64,000 nt of DNA. Source: Asticcacaulis sp. ZE23SCel15. Its GTDB lineage: Bacteria; Pseudomonadota; Alphaproteobacteria; Caulobacterales; Caulobacteraceae. The DNA is taken from NCBI RefSeq assembly GCF_030505395.1, contig NZ_CP130044.1, forward strand, positions 2,341,001 to 2,405,000. The letters run 5' to 3'. Made by a program: the position numbers and the translations under genes. Every line of letters begins with the position of its first letter. Position 1 is the first letter of the stretch. The notes under the pieces are model-generated. The model worked only from the letters and a program-made list of their open reading frames with translations. It did not search any database and had not been told where the DNA came from. Positions 15,886 through 24,959 of the stretch are shown one piece after another.

Positions 15886-16182
15886 TTACGCATTATATTC
15901 TTGCTTCTTTAGTAAAATCATTAACTCGTTTTGCTTGAATTTTGCTGGAAATGGTACATAGCATCTAGCTTGGCATGTAGATCGTTTGCCTTCTGCTGCG
16001 TATTGGCAGGCATAGTAAGCTGATGTACTGCCGCCACCTTGAAAGTTCGAAATACAGCGGCTTATCTCACTATAATAAATTGATTGGCATACAGATAAGC
16101 ATGGGGTTGGATCATAACTTTGTGTTTGACCCGCTATCGGAAGTAAAATTAGAACTGCAGCGACTTTAAGTGCTTTTATCAT
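15886..16182 (-). CDS. small secreted cysteine-rich protein in an AT-rich island
   Basis: A 98-residue protein starting at the ATG at 16182, which has GGAG 9 bases upstream; longer starts up to 16266 lack a ribosome site. Residues 1-19 form a signal peptide (MIKALKVAAVLILLPIAG). The mature part holds six Cys in three pairs (PCLSVCQ, RCIS with ACQ, TCQARC), suggesting a disulfide-stabilised periplasmic or secreted fold, and a basic C-terminal tail. No family is recognised. The gene and its surroundings (15780-16440) are clearly more AT-rich than the rest of the window, which suggests acquisition near the tRNA gene. Confidence 0.6.
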   Translation of the reverse strand: MIKALKVAAVLILLPIAGQTQSYDPTPCLSVCQSIYYSEISRCISNFQGGGSTSAYYACQYAAEGKRSTCQARCYVPFPAKFKQNELMILLKKQEYNA

Positions 16183-16282
16183 ATCAATATGCTCCATAAG
16201 TACGAATTGAATACGGTATAACATTATTGCAAGGCGCCACATCACAATTGCGTTATTAAACTCCAAATGTCTATCTGAGAAT

Positions 16283-16324
16283 GTAGTTACGGCCCACTAG
16301 GTAGTAGTTACGGCCCACTAGGTA
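16283..16324. repeat. two tandem copies of a 21-base unit
   Basis: GTAGTTACGGCCCACTAGGTA occurs at 16283-16303 and again at 16304-16324 with no spacer. The unit holds a GGCCC core in AT-rich surroundings. Two copies are too few, and they lack a spacer, for a CRISPR array. The unit could be a paired operator or a scar of an insertion. Confidence 0.6.
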
Positions 16325-16441
16325 TAAGAGTGGTACTAAAGATATTTTAAGGCGCCCTCATAAGCTTAGACACCTAATTTTTTATTTTTTGCGCCTCTGA
16401 ACAGAATGGCGAGAAATATATCTCCCCCATAAATTCCCTTT

Positions 16442-17512
16442 ATGGACAGTGCCGCGCCGTTAATTGCCGATGATCTGAAAACCCTGATGAAGGCGCAGGG
16501 GCTGCGCTATGTCAGTGACGTCAAACCCGGCTTTATGCGGCGCAAGCGCGGCAAACATTTCGTGTTTTTCGATACTGAGGGTGAGCGCATCCGCGACGAA
16601 GAGACCATCGCCCGCATCCGTAAGCTGGCCATTCCGCCCGCCTATCAGCGGGTATGGATATGCCCCCATGCCAATGGCCATATTCAGGCGACCGGCTATG
16701 ACGCGCGCGGGCGCAAGCAATATCGTTATCATGCCGACTGGCGGGCCATGCGCGACGCCAATAAATTCAATCATATACTGGCGTTTGCTGAAGTTTTACC
16801 TGTCATTCGCGCTCAGGTGAAGGCTGATCTGTCCCGGCGCGGGCTTAACCGCGAAAAGGTGCTGGCCTGCGTGGTGTCGCTGCTGGAAAAGACGCTGATC
16901 CGGGTCGGCAATGACGAATATGCCCGCTCCAATCAATCCTATGGCCTGACGACTCTGAAAGATGAGCATGTCGATGTCACCGGCGCCACCATCCGCTTTC
17001 AGTTTAAGGGTAAGTCGGGCAAGGCCTGGAACCTGAAACTCAGCGACCGGCGGTTGGCGCGGGTAATCAATGATTGCGCCGAGATCGACGGGCAGGAGTT
17101 GTTCAAATACCGCCACGAAGACGGCTCGGTGCGCGATGTGGCCTCCGGCGACGTCAATCAATACTTACGCGATATTACCGGCGGTGAGTTTACGGCTAAG
17201 GATTTCCGCACCTGGACCGGCACCGTGCTGGCGGCCATGGCCTTGCAGGAATATGCCGAATATGACGGAGAGGTGCAGGCTAAGAAAAACGTCATTGCCG
17301 CCATTGATCGCGTGGCCAGAAGCCTCGGCAACACGCCTGCCATCTGTCGCAAATGCTATGTCCATCCGGAGGTGGTCAGCGCCTATATGGACGGCAGCCT
17401 GATCAAGCAAATCAACCGTGAAATCAACATAACCCTGGCGCGCAAATATGAGCACCTGACGCCGGAGGAAATTTTGGTGCTGGCGTTTTTGAAAAAGCGG
17501 CTGGTTACCTAA
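16442..17512 (+). CDS. DNA topoisomerase IB (poxvirus/bacterial type)
   Basis: A 356-residue type IB topoisomerase that relaxes supercoils by transient 3'-phosphotyrosine linkage. The N-terminal domain (about 1-90) has YVSDVKPGFMRRKRGKHF and the IPPAYQRVWICP motif. The catalytic domain holds KFNHILAFAEVLP and ACVVSLLEKTLIRVGN (Arg of the pentad), KDEHVDV, the FKGKSGKAW lysine, DFRTWTGT, and the active-site Tyr306 in CRKCYVHPEVV. All expected catalytic residues are visible and the length is standard for bacterial topo IB. It is convergent with the SLATT-like gene, with one base between the stop codons. Confidence 0.93.
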   Translation: MDSAAPLIADDLKTLMKAQGLRYVSDVKPGFMRRKRGKHFVFFDTEGERIRDEETIARIRKLAIPPAYQRVWICPHANGHIQATGYDARGRKQYRYHADWRAMRDANKFNHILAFAEVLPVIRAQVKADLSRRGLNREKVLACVVSLLEKTLIRVGNDEYARSNQSYGLTTLKDEHVDVTGATIRFQFKGKSGKAWNLKLSDRRLARVINDCAEIDGQELFKYRHEDGSVRDVASGDVNQYLRDITGGEFTAKDFRTWTGTVLAAMALQEYAEYDGEVQAKKNVIAAIDRVARSLGNTPAICRKCYVHPEVVSAYMDGSLIKQINREINITLARKYEHLTPEEILVLAFLKKRLVT

Positions 17513-17513
17513 G

Positions 17514-18008
17514 TTAATGAGCCGCCTTTTTGATGGCGCGGTCCCAGATGTTTTGCGGCACGGCCGGGGCGGTTTCGGACAGGTCGGCCAGCTTGGCAAT
17601 CAACTCGCTTAAGCCCGCTTCGGTGCGCGACTTTAGGGTCACGATCTCTAGCTGGCGGCGCAGGCTGGTATAGGCATTGGCGGCATTGAGATGCTGCTGC
17701 GACCGCTCCGACCAGCGCAAAGACGCCTGAAGGATCGAGGTCACGGACACTAGCCCGCCAAGGATAAACAGCAGCAGGCTGACCGTGTCTTTGTTGGCCT
17801 CATAGCCACCCGGCACCACAATCGGCAGGGCCGCCAGTAGCGATACCACAAACCCGCCCATCAGGTTGAACAGCATCAGCGTGCGGGACAGGGATTCAAA
17901 AACCTGAGTCGCTTCCCAATGGGCGTGCTGGGCATGGCTGATGCGGGTTTGGGTCTCCCGCAGGATGCGCGCAAAATCCGCCTCAGTCCCCGTCGTTACG
18001 CTGTCCAT
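17514..18008 (-). CDS. SLATT-like two-helix membrane protein
   Basis: A 164-residue protein with a helical N-terminus (ILRETQTRISHAQ), two hydrophobic helices at about residues 43-68 and 77-100, and a helical C-terminus with the pattern W-x-E/R-x3-H-x2-A-x-A-Y-x2-L-R-R-x-L-E (residues ~103-123). This arrangement resembles SLATT domains, which are predicted pore-forming effectors found beside nucleotide-second-messenger (SMODS/SLOG) defence modules. No nucleotidyltransferase or SLOG gene lies nearby, so this would be a stand-alone copy. The assignment is by pattern, not by search. A generic 2-TM protein is the alternative. Confidence 0.6.
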   Translation of the reverse strand: MDSVTTGTEADFARILRETQTRISHAQHAHWEATQVFESLSRTLMLFNLMGGFVVSLLAALPIVVPGGYEANKDTVSLLLFILGGLVSVTSILQASLRWSERSQQHLNAANAYTSLRRQLEIVTLKSRTEAGLSELIAKLADLSETAPAVPQNIWDRAIKKAAH

Positions 18009-18112
18009 GATTGATCGCCCCCCAGAGGTTCAGTATTAACCCACAGGTTCGGGGTGGGCAAGAGGGTGAAGCTGTCCTAAAACCGGCATCACCTGAAACC
18101 GTGAGTCATGGC

Positions 18113-19039
18113 ATGTGGCAGCCCAGCGAAATCTATCCCGATCCGTCAATTGAAATCCTCGATCCGCGTTTTGAACGCTATCGCCTGTCGTTAAGTGCGG
18201 TCGAAAAGCTTTATGACGGCACGCGCTGGGGTGAGGGGCCGGTGTGGTTTGGCGACGGGCGCTATCTGCTGTGGAGCGATATCCCGGGTAACCGCATCCT
18301 GCGTTGGGATGAGGAAACGGGGGCGGTTAGCCTGTTTCGCAAACCGTCCGACTATGCCAACGGCCATACCCGCGACCGGCAGGGGCGGCTGATATCGTGC
18401 CAGCATGGCAGCCGCAGCGTGACACGCACTGAATATGACGGCACAATCACGACCCTGATGGATCGGTTTGAGGGTAAGTGGCTCAATTCGCCCAATGATG
18501 TGACGGTGAAATCTGATGATTCGATCTGGTTCACCGACCCGACCTTTGGGATCGGCGGTGATTATGAGGGCCATCGCGCGACACCGGAATTGCCGACCCA
18601 TGTGTACCGGCTCGATCCCGCCACGGGTGAGGCTGCGGTGGTAGCGGCTGATATTGATCATCCGAACGGAATTTGCTTTTCCCCTGATGAAACAAGGCTC
18701 TATATCGCAGAATCTAATGCAAAACCTAAGCGTATCCGCGTCTATGATGTGGCTGCGGATGGCTGGACACTGACGGGTGGGCGGGTGTTTACAGATTGCG
18801 GTGAGGGGGCTCCCGATGGCTTTCGCTGCGACGAAGACGGTAATTTGTGGTGCGGATGGGGCGGCGGCGTAGGCCTGAACGGGGTGCGAGTATTCGCGCC
18901 GGACGGCACGGCCATTGGGCATATTCACCTGCCCAACCGCTGCGCCAATCTGTGCTTTGGGGGTAAGGCTAAAAACCGCCTGTTTATGGTGGCGGGGCAG
19001 TCGCTGTTCAGCCTTTATGTTAATACCAGAGGCGTGTAA
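18113..19039 (+). CDS. SMP-30/gluconolactonase family lactonase
   Basis: A 308-residue six-bladed beta-propeller hydrolase. The ATG at 18113 is chosen because the extension from a TTG at 18011 has no family similarity. Metal and active-site features are visible: Glu in WGEGPVWF, the NSPNDVTV Asn-Asp pair, and DHPNGICFSPDE with the family Asp. Members open sugar lactones such as gluconolactone, giving aldonic acids in sugar oxidation pathways; the exact lactone is uncertain. An MFS transporter gene follows 105 bases downstream on the same strand and could serve the same catabolic route. Confidence 0.87.
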   Translation: MWQPSEIYPDPSIEILDPRFERYRLSLSAVEKLYDGTRWGEGPVWFGDGRYLLWSDIPGNRILRWDEETGAVSLFRKPSDYANGHTRDRQGRLISCQHGSRSVTRTEYDGTITTLMDRFEGKWLNSPNDVTVKSDDSIWFTDPTFGIGGDYEGHRATPELPTHVYRLDPATGEAAVVAADIDHPNGICFSPDETRLYIAESNAKPKRIRVYDVAADGWTLTGGRVFTDCGEGAPDGFRCDEDGNLWCGWGGGVGLNGVRVFAPDGTAIGHIHLPNRCANLCFGGKAKNRLFMVAGQSLFSLYVNTRGV

Positions 19040-19144
19040 CCCAAAAGAAACTTTCCCCTGAGTGAGACTAAGGCTTGACCAATGGAAATAGTCGGTCAAA
19101 CCTGCGCGCAATAAGAAAATGCCACATCAGGGAGTACAGATTGC

Positions 19145-20812
19145 ATGGCAACCCAAGGGGAAAGTGCGCCTAAGCACCATAAAGCGACCCAGAACGAAAA
19201 ACTGGTGATCGCCGCGTCGTCGTTGGGGACGGTGTTTGAATGGTACGATTTTTACCTTTATGGCCTGCTGGCCACCTATATTTCCGTTCAGTTCTTTTCG
19301 GGTGTCAATGAAACGACCGGCTTTATCTTTGCGCTGGCGGCGTTTGCGGCCGGCTTTGCGGTGCGGCCGTTCGGGGCGCTGGTGTTCGGACGTATCGGTG
19401 ACCTTGTGGGGCGCAAGAATACCTTTCTGGTGACGATGGGCCTGATGGGGCTGTCGACCTTTGCCGTCGGTTTGCTGCCGTCTTATGCTACGATTGGCGT
19501 GGCGGCACCGATTATTCTGGTGGGCTTACGGTTGATTCAGGGGCTGGCGCTCGGTGGTGAATACGGCGGGGCGGCGACCTATGTGGCCGAACATGCGCCC
19601 AACAATAAACGCGGGCTCTATACCTCCTGGATTCAGACGACGGCGACTATGGGCCTGTTTGCCGCACTTCTGGTGGTTATTGGTACGCGCACGGTCATTG
19701 GCGAAGAGGCGTTCAAGGCATGGGGCTGGCGTCTGCCGTTTATCGTTTCGATCCTGTTGTTGATGGTGTCGTTGTGGATTCGGATGCAACTTAATGAGAG
19801 CCCGGTCTTTCAAAAGATGAAGGATGAGGGCAAGACCTCAAAAGCGCCGCTGTCCGAAGCGTTCGGCAAGTGGGGCAACATGAAGTGGGTGATCATCGCC
19901 CTGCTGGGTGCGGTCGCGGGCCAAGGTGTGGTCTGGTACACCGGTCAGTTCTACGCGTTGTTTTTCCTTGAGAAAACGCTGATGGTCGACGGAGCGACAG
20001 CCAATATTCTGATTGCCATTTCGCTGGCTCTGGCCACGCCGTTCTTCGTGTTCTTTGGCTGGCTGTCGGATAAGATCGGGCGTAAACCGATCATCCTGTT
20101 TGGTTGTGCGCTGGCGGCAGCGACCTATTTTCCGACCTTTAAACTGCTGACTGATGCGGCCAATCCGGCGCTGGCGGCGGCGCAGGTCAGCGCTCCGGTC
20201 ACAGTCACTGCCCATAAGGACGACTGTTCCTTCCAGTTCGATCCGGTCGGCAAGAACAAATTCGATGCCAAAAGCTGCGATATCGCCAAGACCTATCTGG
20301 CCAAAAGCGGCATCAACTACACCAATATCGAGGCACCGGCGGGCACGATCGCCAGCGTAAAGGTCGGTGATCAGACCTTTACCGCCCCTGATCCGGCGTC
20401 CCTTAGCGGCGACGCTAAAAAAGCCGCCATCGCCACCTATCAGGCTGATCTGAAAGGCGCGTTGACGGCGGCGGGCTATCCGGCCAAGGCCGATACGACC
20501 CAGATGAATAAGCCGCTGGTGGTGGGTATTCTGTTCTACCTCGTGTTTCTGGTGACTATGGTCTATGGCCCGATTGCGGCCCTGTTGGTTGAGTTGTTCC
20601 CGTCCAAGATCCGCTACACCTCTATGTCGCTGCCCTATCACATCGGTAATGGCTGGTTCGGTGGTTTCCTGCCGACCACGGCCTTTGCGATGGTGGCGGC
20701 GACGGGCAATATCTATTACGGCCTGTGGTATCCCATCGTGGTAGCGGTCGGCACGGTTGTCATCGGGCTGTTGTTCCTGCCTGAGACGTTTAAACGCAGC
20801 ATTGATCAGTAG
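19145..20812 (+). CDS. MFS transporter, metabolite:H+ symporter type, with a large extracytoplasmic insert
   Basis: A 555-residue inner-membrane transporter. The start motif GTVFEWYDFYLYG and the loop GRIGDLVGRKNTF are characteristic of the MHS (ProP/ShiA-like) branch of the major facilitator family, with a second loop copy at GWLSDKIGRKP. The usual length is about 440. The excess is a soluble insert at about residues 337-455, between two C-terminal-half helices. It has two Cys (DDCSFQF and SCDIAK) and an Ala/Lys-rich C-terminal part, and probably faces the periplasm. The substrate is unknown, probably an organic acid or osmolyte. A terminator follows at 20836. Confidence 0.9.
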   Translation: MATQGESAPKHHKATQNEKLVIAASSLGTVFEWYDFYLYGLLATYISVQFFSGVNETTGFIFALAAFAAGFAVRPFGALVFGRIGDLVGRKNTFLVTMGLMGLSTFAVGLLPSYATIGVAAPIILVGLRLIQGLALGGEYGGAATYVAEHAPNNKRGLYTSWIQTTATMGLFAALLVVIGTRTVIGEEAFKAWGWRLPFIVSILLLMVSLWIRMQLNESPVFQKMKDEGKTSKAPLSEAFGKWGNMKWVIIALLGAVAGQGVVWYTGQFYALFFLEKTLMVDGATANILIAISLALATPFFVFFGWLSDKIGRKPIILFGCALAAATYFPTFKLLTDAANPALAAAQVSAPVTVTAHKDDCSFQFDPVGKNKFDAKSCDIAKTYLAKSGINYTNIEAPAGTIASVKVGDQTFTAPDPASLSGDAKKAAIATYQADLKGALTAAGYPAKADTTQMNKPLVVGILFYLVFLVTMVYGPIAALLVELFPSKIRYTSMSLPYHIGNGWFGGFLPTTAFAMVAATGNIYYGLWYPIVVAVGTVVIGLLFLPETFKRSIDQ

Positions 20813-20835
20813 CGGCGTTTAACCTAAAAGATGCG

Positions 20836-20870
20836 CGGCCCACGTCAAAAGCGTGGGCCGTTTGTGATTT
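20836..20870 (+). terminator. intrinsic terminator after the MHS-type transporter
   Basis: CGGCCCACG and CGTGGGCCG pair perfectly around TCAAAAG and are followed by TTTGTGATTTT. It separates the two MFS genes into different transcription units. Confidence 0.85.
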
Positions 20871-20895
20871 TGGTAGGCAATTTGGGGAGACAGCT

Positions 20896-22155
20896 ATGAC
20901 CGAACCTGCAGCCCCAAAAGGTCGCTATGTGGCGCTGGCCCTGCTGGTGGTCGTCTATGCGCTCAACTTTCTGGACCGGCAGATCATCAGCATCCTCAAA
21001 GACCCGATTGCCGAGGAACTGGGCCTGAGCGACACCCAACTGGGGCTGATGGGCGGGCTTGCGTTCGCATTATTATATACCACCCTGGCAGTGCCGGTGG
21101 CCTGGCTGGCGGATCGGTTCTCGCGGGTATGGATCATGACCGGGGCCTTGGCGCTGTGGTCAGGCTTTACGGCGCTATGCGGATTAGCCGGTAATTTTGG
21201 TCAGTTGTTCCTGGCGCGTATGGGGGTGGGTGTTGGCGAAGCGGGTGGCGTCGCCCCGGCCTATAGCCTGATTTCTGATTATTTTCCGCCGAAACAACGG
21301 GCGCGGGCGCTGGCCATCTTCGCGTTTGGTATCCCGATTGGCTCCGCGGCAGGGGTGCTGTTTGGCGGTCTTTTGGCCCAGCAGGTCGACTGGCGCTTTG
21401 CGTTTGTGGTCGTGGGGCTGGCGGGCGTGCTGTTCGCGCCGATATTCCGGTTGCTGGTCAAAGATCCCCCCAGAGGCGGGATGGATGGGGCGGTTACGGC
21501 TGAGAAACCGATGGGATTTGTGGCGACCGCAAGGCTGGCGGCAGCAAAGCCGGGCTTCTGGCTGCTGTCGCTGGGGGCAGCCTTCACCTCCATGACCGGC
21601 TACGGTTTTATGTATTGGCTGCCGACCTTTTTGTCGCGCTCACTTGAGATGGATTTAGGCACACGGTCGTGGTTTCTGGCGGCACTGCTGCTGATCGGCG
21701 GCATGGCGGGGATGACGCTGGGCGGGGTGTTAGGTGATCGTTTGGGGCAAAAGTCGCGGGCGGCCTATCCGCTGATCCCTGCGGTGGCGCTACTAATCTG
21801 CGTGCCGCTCTATGCGGTGGGCGTCAATGCGCAAGCCCCCGCAGTCGTGTTTGTGATGCTGCTGATTCCGCAGGCTCTGGGGCTGGTATGGATGGGGCCG
21901 GTGATCACGGCGGTTCAGCATCTGGGGCCGGCAAACTCCCGCACGATGATGTCGTCGCTGTTTTTGCTGATCAATAACCTGATTGGGATTGCGGTTGGTA
22001 CGTGGTTCTTTGGCTTTATGTCCGATCATCTGCGCCCGCAGTATGGGGATAACTCGATGAAATACGCGTTTCTGATCGGGTTGTCGTTCTATGTCATTGC
22101 GGCCGGTTTGTTCTTGGCGGCCTCGCGCCGGATGACAGCCGATTGGGTGGAATAA
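20896..22155 (+). CDS. MFS transporter, spinster-like family
   Basis: A 419-residue twelve-helix transporter. The first helix motif YALNFLDRQIISIL and the loop WLADRFSRVWIM are typical of the spinster-like/hexuronate-like MFS group common in Caulobacter and Sphingomonas. Other family landmarks are ARMGVGVGEAGGVAPAYSLISDYFPPKQRARAL and the mirrored GDRLGQKSR loop in the second half. No soluble insert is present, unlike the preceding MFS protein. The GGGGAGACAGCT leader supports the ATG at 20896. The substrate cannot be predicted. Confidence 0.9.
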   Translation: MTEPAAPKGRYVALALLVVVYALNFLDRQIISILKDPIAEELGLSDTQLGLMGGLAFALLYTTLAVPVAWLADRFSRVWIMTGALALWSGFTALCGLAGNFGQLFLARMGVGVGEAGGVAPAYSLISDYFPPKQRARALAIFAFGIPIGSAAGVLFGGLLAQQVDWRFAFVVVGLAGVLFAPIFRLLVKDPPRGGMDGAVTAEKPMGFVATARLAAAKPGFWLLSLGAAFTSMTGYGFMYWLPTFLSRSLEMDLGTRSWFLAALLLIGGMAGMTLGGVLGDRLGQKSRAAYPLIPAVALLICVPLYAVGVNAQAPAVVFVMLLIPQALGLVWMGPVITAVQHLGPANSRTMMSSLFLLINNLIGIAVGTWFFGFMSDHLRPQYGDNSMKYAFLIGLSFYVIAAGLFLAASRRMTADWVE

Positions 22156-22179
22156 ACCCAAGCGTTTTCAGGCTGAGTG

Positions 22180-22641
22180 CTAAATGAAGCCGATCCACCG
22201 TCCGGCAACCAGTATCGATAGCCACAGAATGAAGGACGCACAGGCCGATAGTTTGACGCCTGCCGTTAATGGCCCACCTCTGAGGGCGCGTGTAAACGCC
22301 GGATTGACGTGCTGAAAGCCTATATTGAAGATCGCCACCGCCAGCAGACCGGCTTTCACCAGAAAGGCCTGATTGGCCAGATAATCAGCAGGTGCCACCG
22401 AAAACAGCCATAGTCCGGTTACAAACGCCAAGGCGACGCCCGTCATGGCGCAGCGTAACAGAAATGGGCCGATAAGGTTCAGCGGCACTGACCGGAACGC
22501 GCCCATTAGCCGCAGGTCAAGCGGCAATATGGCCCCAAGGATCAGGCCTATGCTTAAGATGTGGCTGGCATTGACGAAGATATAGGCGACCGGCGACGCC
22601 CGAAGCCATGCCGCCCCAAACCAGATAGCGTCAGCCGCCAC
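22180..22641 (-). CDS. four-helix membrane protein paired with a DUF6152-like protein
   Basis: A 153-residue membrane protein starting with a GTG one base after the stop of the upstream gene, so translation is probably coupled. Four hydrophobic helices are visible. A conserved-looking NASHILSIGLILGAILPLDLRL segment is split around the first helix, with HVNPAFTRAL near the C-terminus; the two His could bind haem or copper. It resembles small uncharacterised membrane proteins related to the CopD/DUF2214/DUF6644 type. The pairing with a DUF6152-like exported protein suggests an envelope redox or metal role. This is inference; the function is unknown. Confidence 0.65.
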   Translation of the reverse strand: MAADAIWFGAAWLRASPVAYIFVNASHILSIGLILGAILPLDLRLMGAFRSVPLNLIGPFLLRCAMTGVALAFVTGLWLFSVAPADYLANQAFLVKAGLLAVAIFNIGFQHVNPAFTRALRGGPLTAGVKLSACASFILWLSILVAGRWIGFI

Positions 22642-22642
22642 C

Positions 22643-23044
22643 TTAGTTGGCCTTAAGGCGTTCCGGGTACATGTCGTAGTTTTGGTCGCCCAGGGTGATG
22701 CGCACGGCCTTCATGTGCATCTTGTCCTTATCGAGCGAACGGTTGCCCAAAATACTGATGTCATCGCCCACCTTGGCGGTCGTGCCGGTAAAACCTGAAC
22801 GCTCAGTCTGGGTCGGATTGCCAAGGTCGATCTGCCACAGGATGCCATCGGCCGCTTTAACGTGTAAAACCGGATGCGGCGGGGCCATCGAGATTTTTTC
22901 TATTCTGCCACTCAGGCGGCTCTGTTCGGCCTCGGCCCATGACCAGCCATGATGGGCCTGAGCCGGCATCATCGTCCACACCGCCACAATCACAAGGGCG
23001 GCGGCCCCGAACAGCCAGTATCTAAGCGGCAGAGCGCGGATCAT
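22643..23044 (-). CDS. DUF6152-like exported protein
   Basis: A 133-residue protein starting at the ATG at 23044 with AGGGA 6 bases upstream; the frame extends to 23152 without a ribosome site. An N-terminal membrane segment at about residues 8-28 ends in MPAQAHHGWSW, a signal-like sequence followed by a His-His motif. The remainder is a small beta-rich domain (SGRIEKISMAPPHPVLHVKA, VGDDISILGNRS) resembling an OB-type fold seen in this uncharacterised family. It probably lies in the periplasm. It is coupled to the four-helix membrane protein gene downstream. Confidence 0.7.
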   Translation of the reverse strand: MIRALPLRYWLFGAAALVIVAVWTMMPAQAHHGWSWAEAEQSRLSGRIEKISMAPPHPVLHVKAADGILWQIDLGNPTQTERSGFTGTTAKVGDDISILGNRSLDKDKMHMKAVRITLGDQNYDMYPERLKAN

Positions 23045-23260
23045 GTTGTTCCCTTTGCAGGTTCTATTCGGCAGTACAATTCGCTTTTTACGAGTGTGCC
23101 AGATGACCGATAAGAAATCCATGAGTTTGGTTAAGGCTGGGGTAAAAATCACGATCCATATCGTTTTAGAGTTGCGATGGTAGCGCTAACCTAATACAAA
23201 GGTCTGACAAAAAGCCGCAACTGGTATGACAAGTCAGCGGCAACAACAGGGACATTGCCA

Positions 23261-24913
23261 ATGACACCATCTTATAGAAAATCACTGTACTGGTTTATGG
23301 CCGCAAGCCTGATGGCGCTTAGCGGGCCGGTCATGGCGGCGGAGGTGCCGCATCTGAAAACGCAGGGCACGGCGACCCAGCTTATGGTCGATAATAAGCC
23401 ATTTCTGATGATCGGTGGCGAACTGGGCAATTCGACGGCCTCAGACCCTGAGCATCTGAAAACCCACTGGCCAACCCTGAAAGCCATTGGCGTCAACACC
23501 ATACTGGCGCCGGTCGAGTGGGATCAGGTTGAACCTGAAAAAGGCCGCTACGATTTCAAGGTCGTCGATGCCATGATCGCTCAGGCCAAGGCGCAGGATA
23601 TCAAAATCGTTATCCTGTGGTTCGGGGCATGGAAAAATTCCATGTCGACCTATGTGCCACCTTACGTGAAGCGCGACTACAAGACCTATGACCGGGCCGA
23701 GGATGACAAGGGCTTAGCGCAGGAAATTTTAAGCGCCCATGATCCGGACACGCTGGCGGCGGATAAGGCTGCGTTTGCCGCCCTGCTGGGGCATCTGAAA
23801 ACAACCGATACAGACCGCACCGTCATTATGGTGCAGGTCGAAAATGAGATCGGCATGTTGCCGACCGTGCGCGACTATAGCCCGCAAGCCGAGGCCGCGT
23901 ATCGCAAAGCCGTGCCCGCTCAACTGATCACATATATGTCGGCCAATAAGGCGCGCCTCAATCCGTTCCTGCGCGACCTGTGGGCGGCAAATGGCAATCG
24001 CACGTCGGGTACGTGGGCGCAGGTTTTCGGCTCTGGCATCGAAGGTCAGGAAGTGTTTCAGGCCTGGGGCTATGCGACCTTTGCCAATGAGCTGACGCGC
24101 GCCGGTAAGGCGGCCTATCCGCTGCCGATGTATGTCAATGCCGCCCTTAATCATCCCGATAAAAAGCCGGGCGAATACCCCAGTGCCGGGCCGTTGCCGC
24201 ACCTGTTTGATGTTTGGAAGGCTGCGGGACCTGAGATTGATGTGCTGGCTATCGATAGCTATTGGCCGGATTTTGTCGGCTGGGCCGATAAGTTCAAGCG
24301 CCATGACAACCCGTTATTTGTGCCCGAAGCCAATCAGGCCGGGAAATCCGAGGCGGGCGGCAATGCCTTTTACGTTTTTGGCGAACATGACGCGATGGGG
24401 TTTTCGCCGTTCTCGATCGAGGATTTGCCCAACCCTGAAACCAACCGTCTGACGCAGGCCTATAGCGTGTTACATCAATTGACGCCGGTCATGGTTGCGC
24501 ATCAGGGCAAGGGCAAGATGCGCGGTTTCAAGGCAGCCGTAGACATCAAGGGCGTGGTTGATGAGACGCCGCGCACCTTCGATCTGGGCGGCTACAGTGT
24601 TAAAGCCACTATGATCGATCCGTGGACGCTTAAGGAAAAACAGGACATCGCGTCTCATGGCGGGTTGATCATTCACCTTTCGGACGATGAGTTTCTGGTG
24701 GCCGGATCGGGTGTGATCCTGACCTTTGCGGATGCTGCGGCCGGTTCCGGCTACCGCATCGGCATCGAGCAGGCGATCGAGGGCAGCTATGAGAACGGTG
24801 TCTGGAAAGATGGGCGCTGGCTGAACGGCGACCAGACCCATCAGGGCCGCCATCTGCGCCTGCCGCCGGATCGCTTCTCGATTCAGAAGGTCAGGCTTTA
24901 TCGTTACCGCTGA
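23261..24913 (+). CDS. GH35-like beta-galactosidase with DUF5597-type C-terminal domain
   Basis: A 550-residue exported glycosidase starting at the ATG at 23261 behind AGGGA; a TTG at 23255 adds two residues. A signal peptide ends MAAEV near residue 27. The TIM barrel holds [23 protein letters not shown], the acid/base candidate Glu196 in VQVENEIG, and the nucleophile candidate Glu356 in FVPEAN. The C-terminal beta-sandwich part (about 410-550) matches the DUF5597 type found in Caulobacter and Xanthomonas beta-galactosidases. It likely removes terminal galactosyl or similar residues from oligosaccharides in the periplasm. The TonB receptor at 28.7 kb is of an oligosaccharide type, but several unrelated genes separate them. 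Confidence 0.85.
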   Translation: MTPSYRKSLYWFMAASLMALSGPVMAAEVPHLKTQGTATQLMVDNKPFLMIGGELGNSTASDPEHLKTHWPTLKAIGVNTILAPVEWDQVEPEKGRYDFKVVDAMIAQAKAQDIKIVILWFGAWKNSMSTYVPPYVKRDYKTYDRAEDDKGLAQEILSAHDPDTLAADKAAFAALLGHLKTTDTDRTVIMVQVENEIGMLPTVRDYSPQAEAAYRKAVPAQLITYMSANKARLNPFLRDLWAANGNRTSGTWAQVFGSGIEGQEVFQAWGYATFANELTRAGKAAYPLPMYVNAALNHPDKKPGEYPSAGPLPHLFDVWKAAGPEIDVLAIDSYWPDFVGWADKFKRHDNPLFVPEANQAGKSEAGGNAFYVFGEHDAMGFSPFSIEDLPNPETNRLTQAYSVLHQLTPVMVAHQGKGKMRGFKAAVDIKGVVDETPRTFDLGGYSVKATMIDPWTLKEKQDIASHGGLIIHLSDDEFLVAGSGVILTFADAAAGSGYRIGIEQAIEGSYENGVWKDGRWLNGDQTHQGRHLRLPPDRFSIQKVRLYRYR

Positions 24914-24959
24914 GGACGCGGAAGTGTATAGTGCGGCTCACACATAAAGGAGGCGCACC

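Noticed and set aside
16283-16324. Start of a CRISPR array
   Set aside because: There are only two copies of a 21-base unit with no spacer, and no cas genes are nearby.
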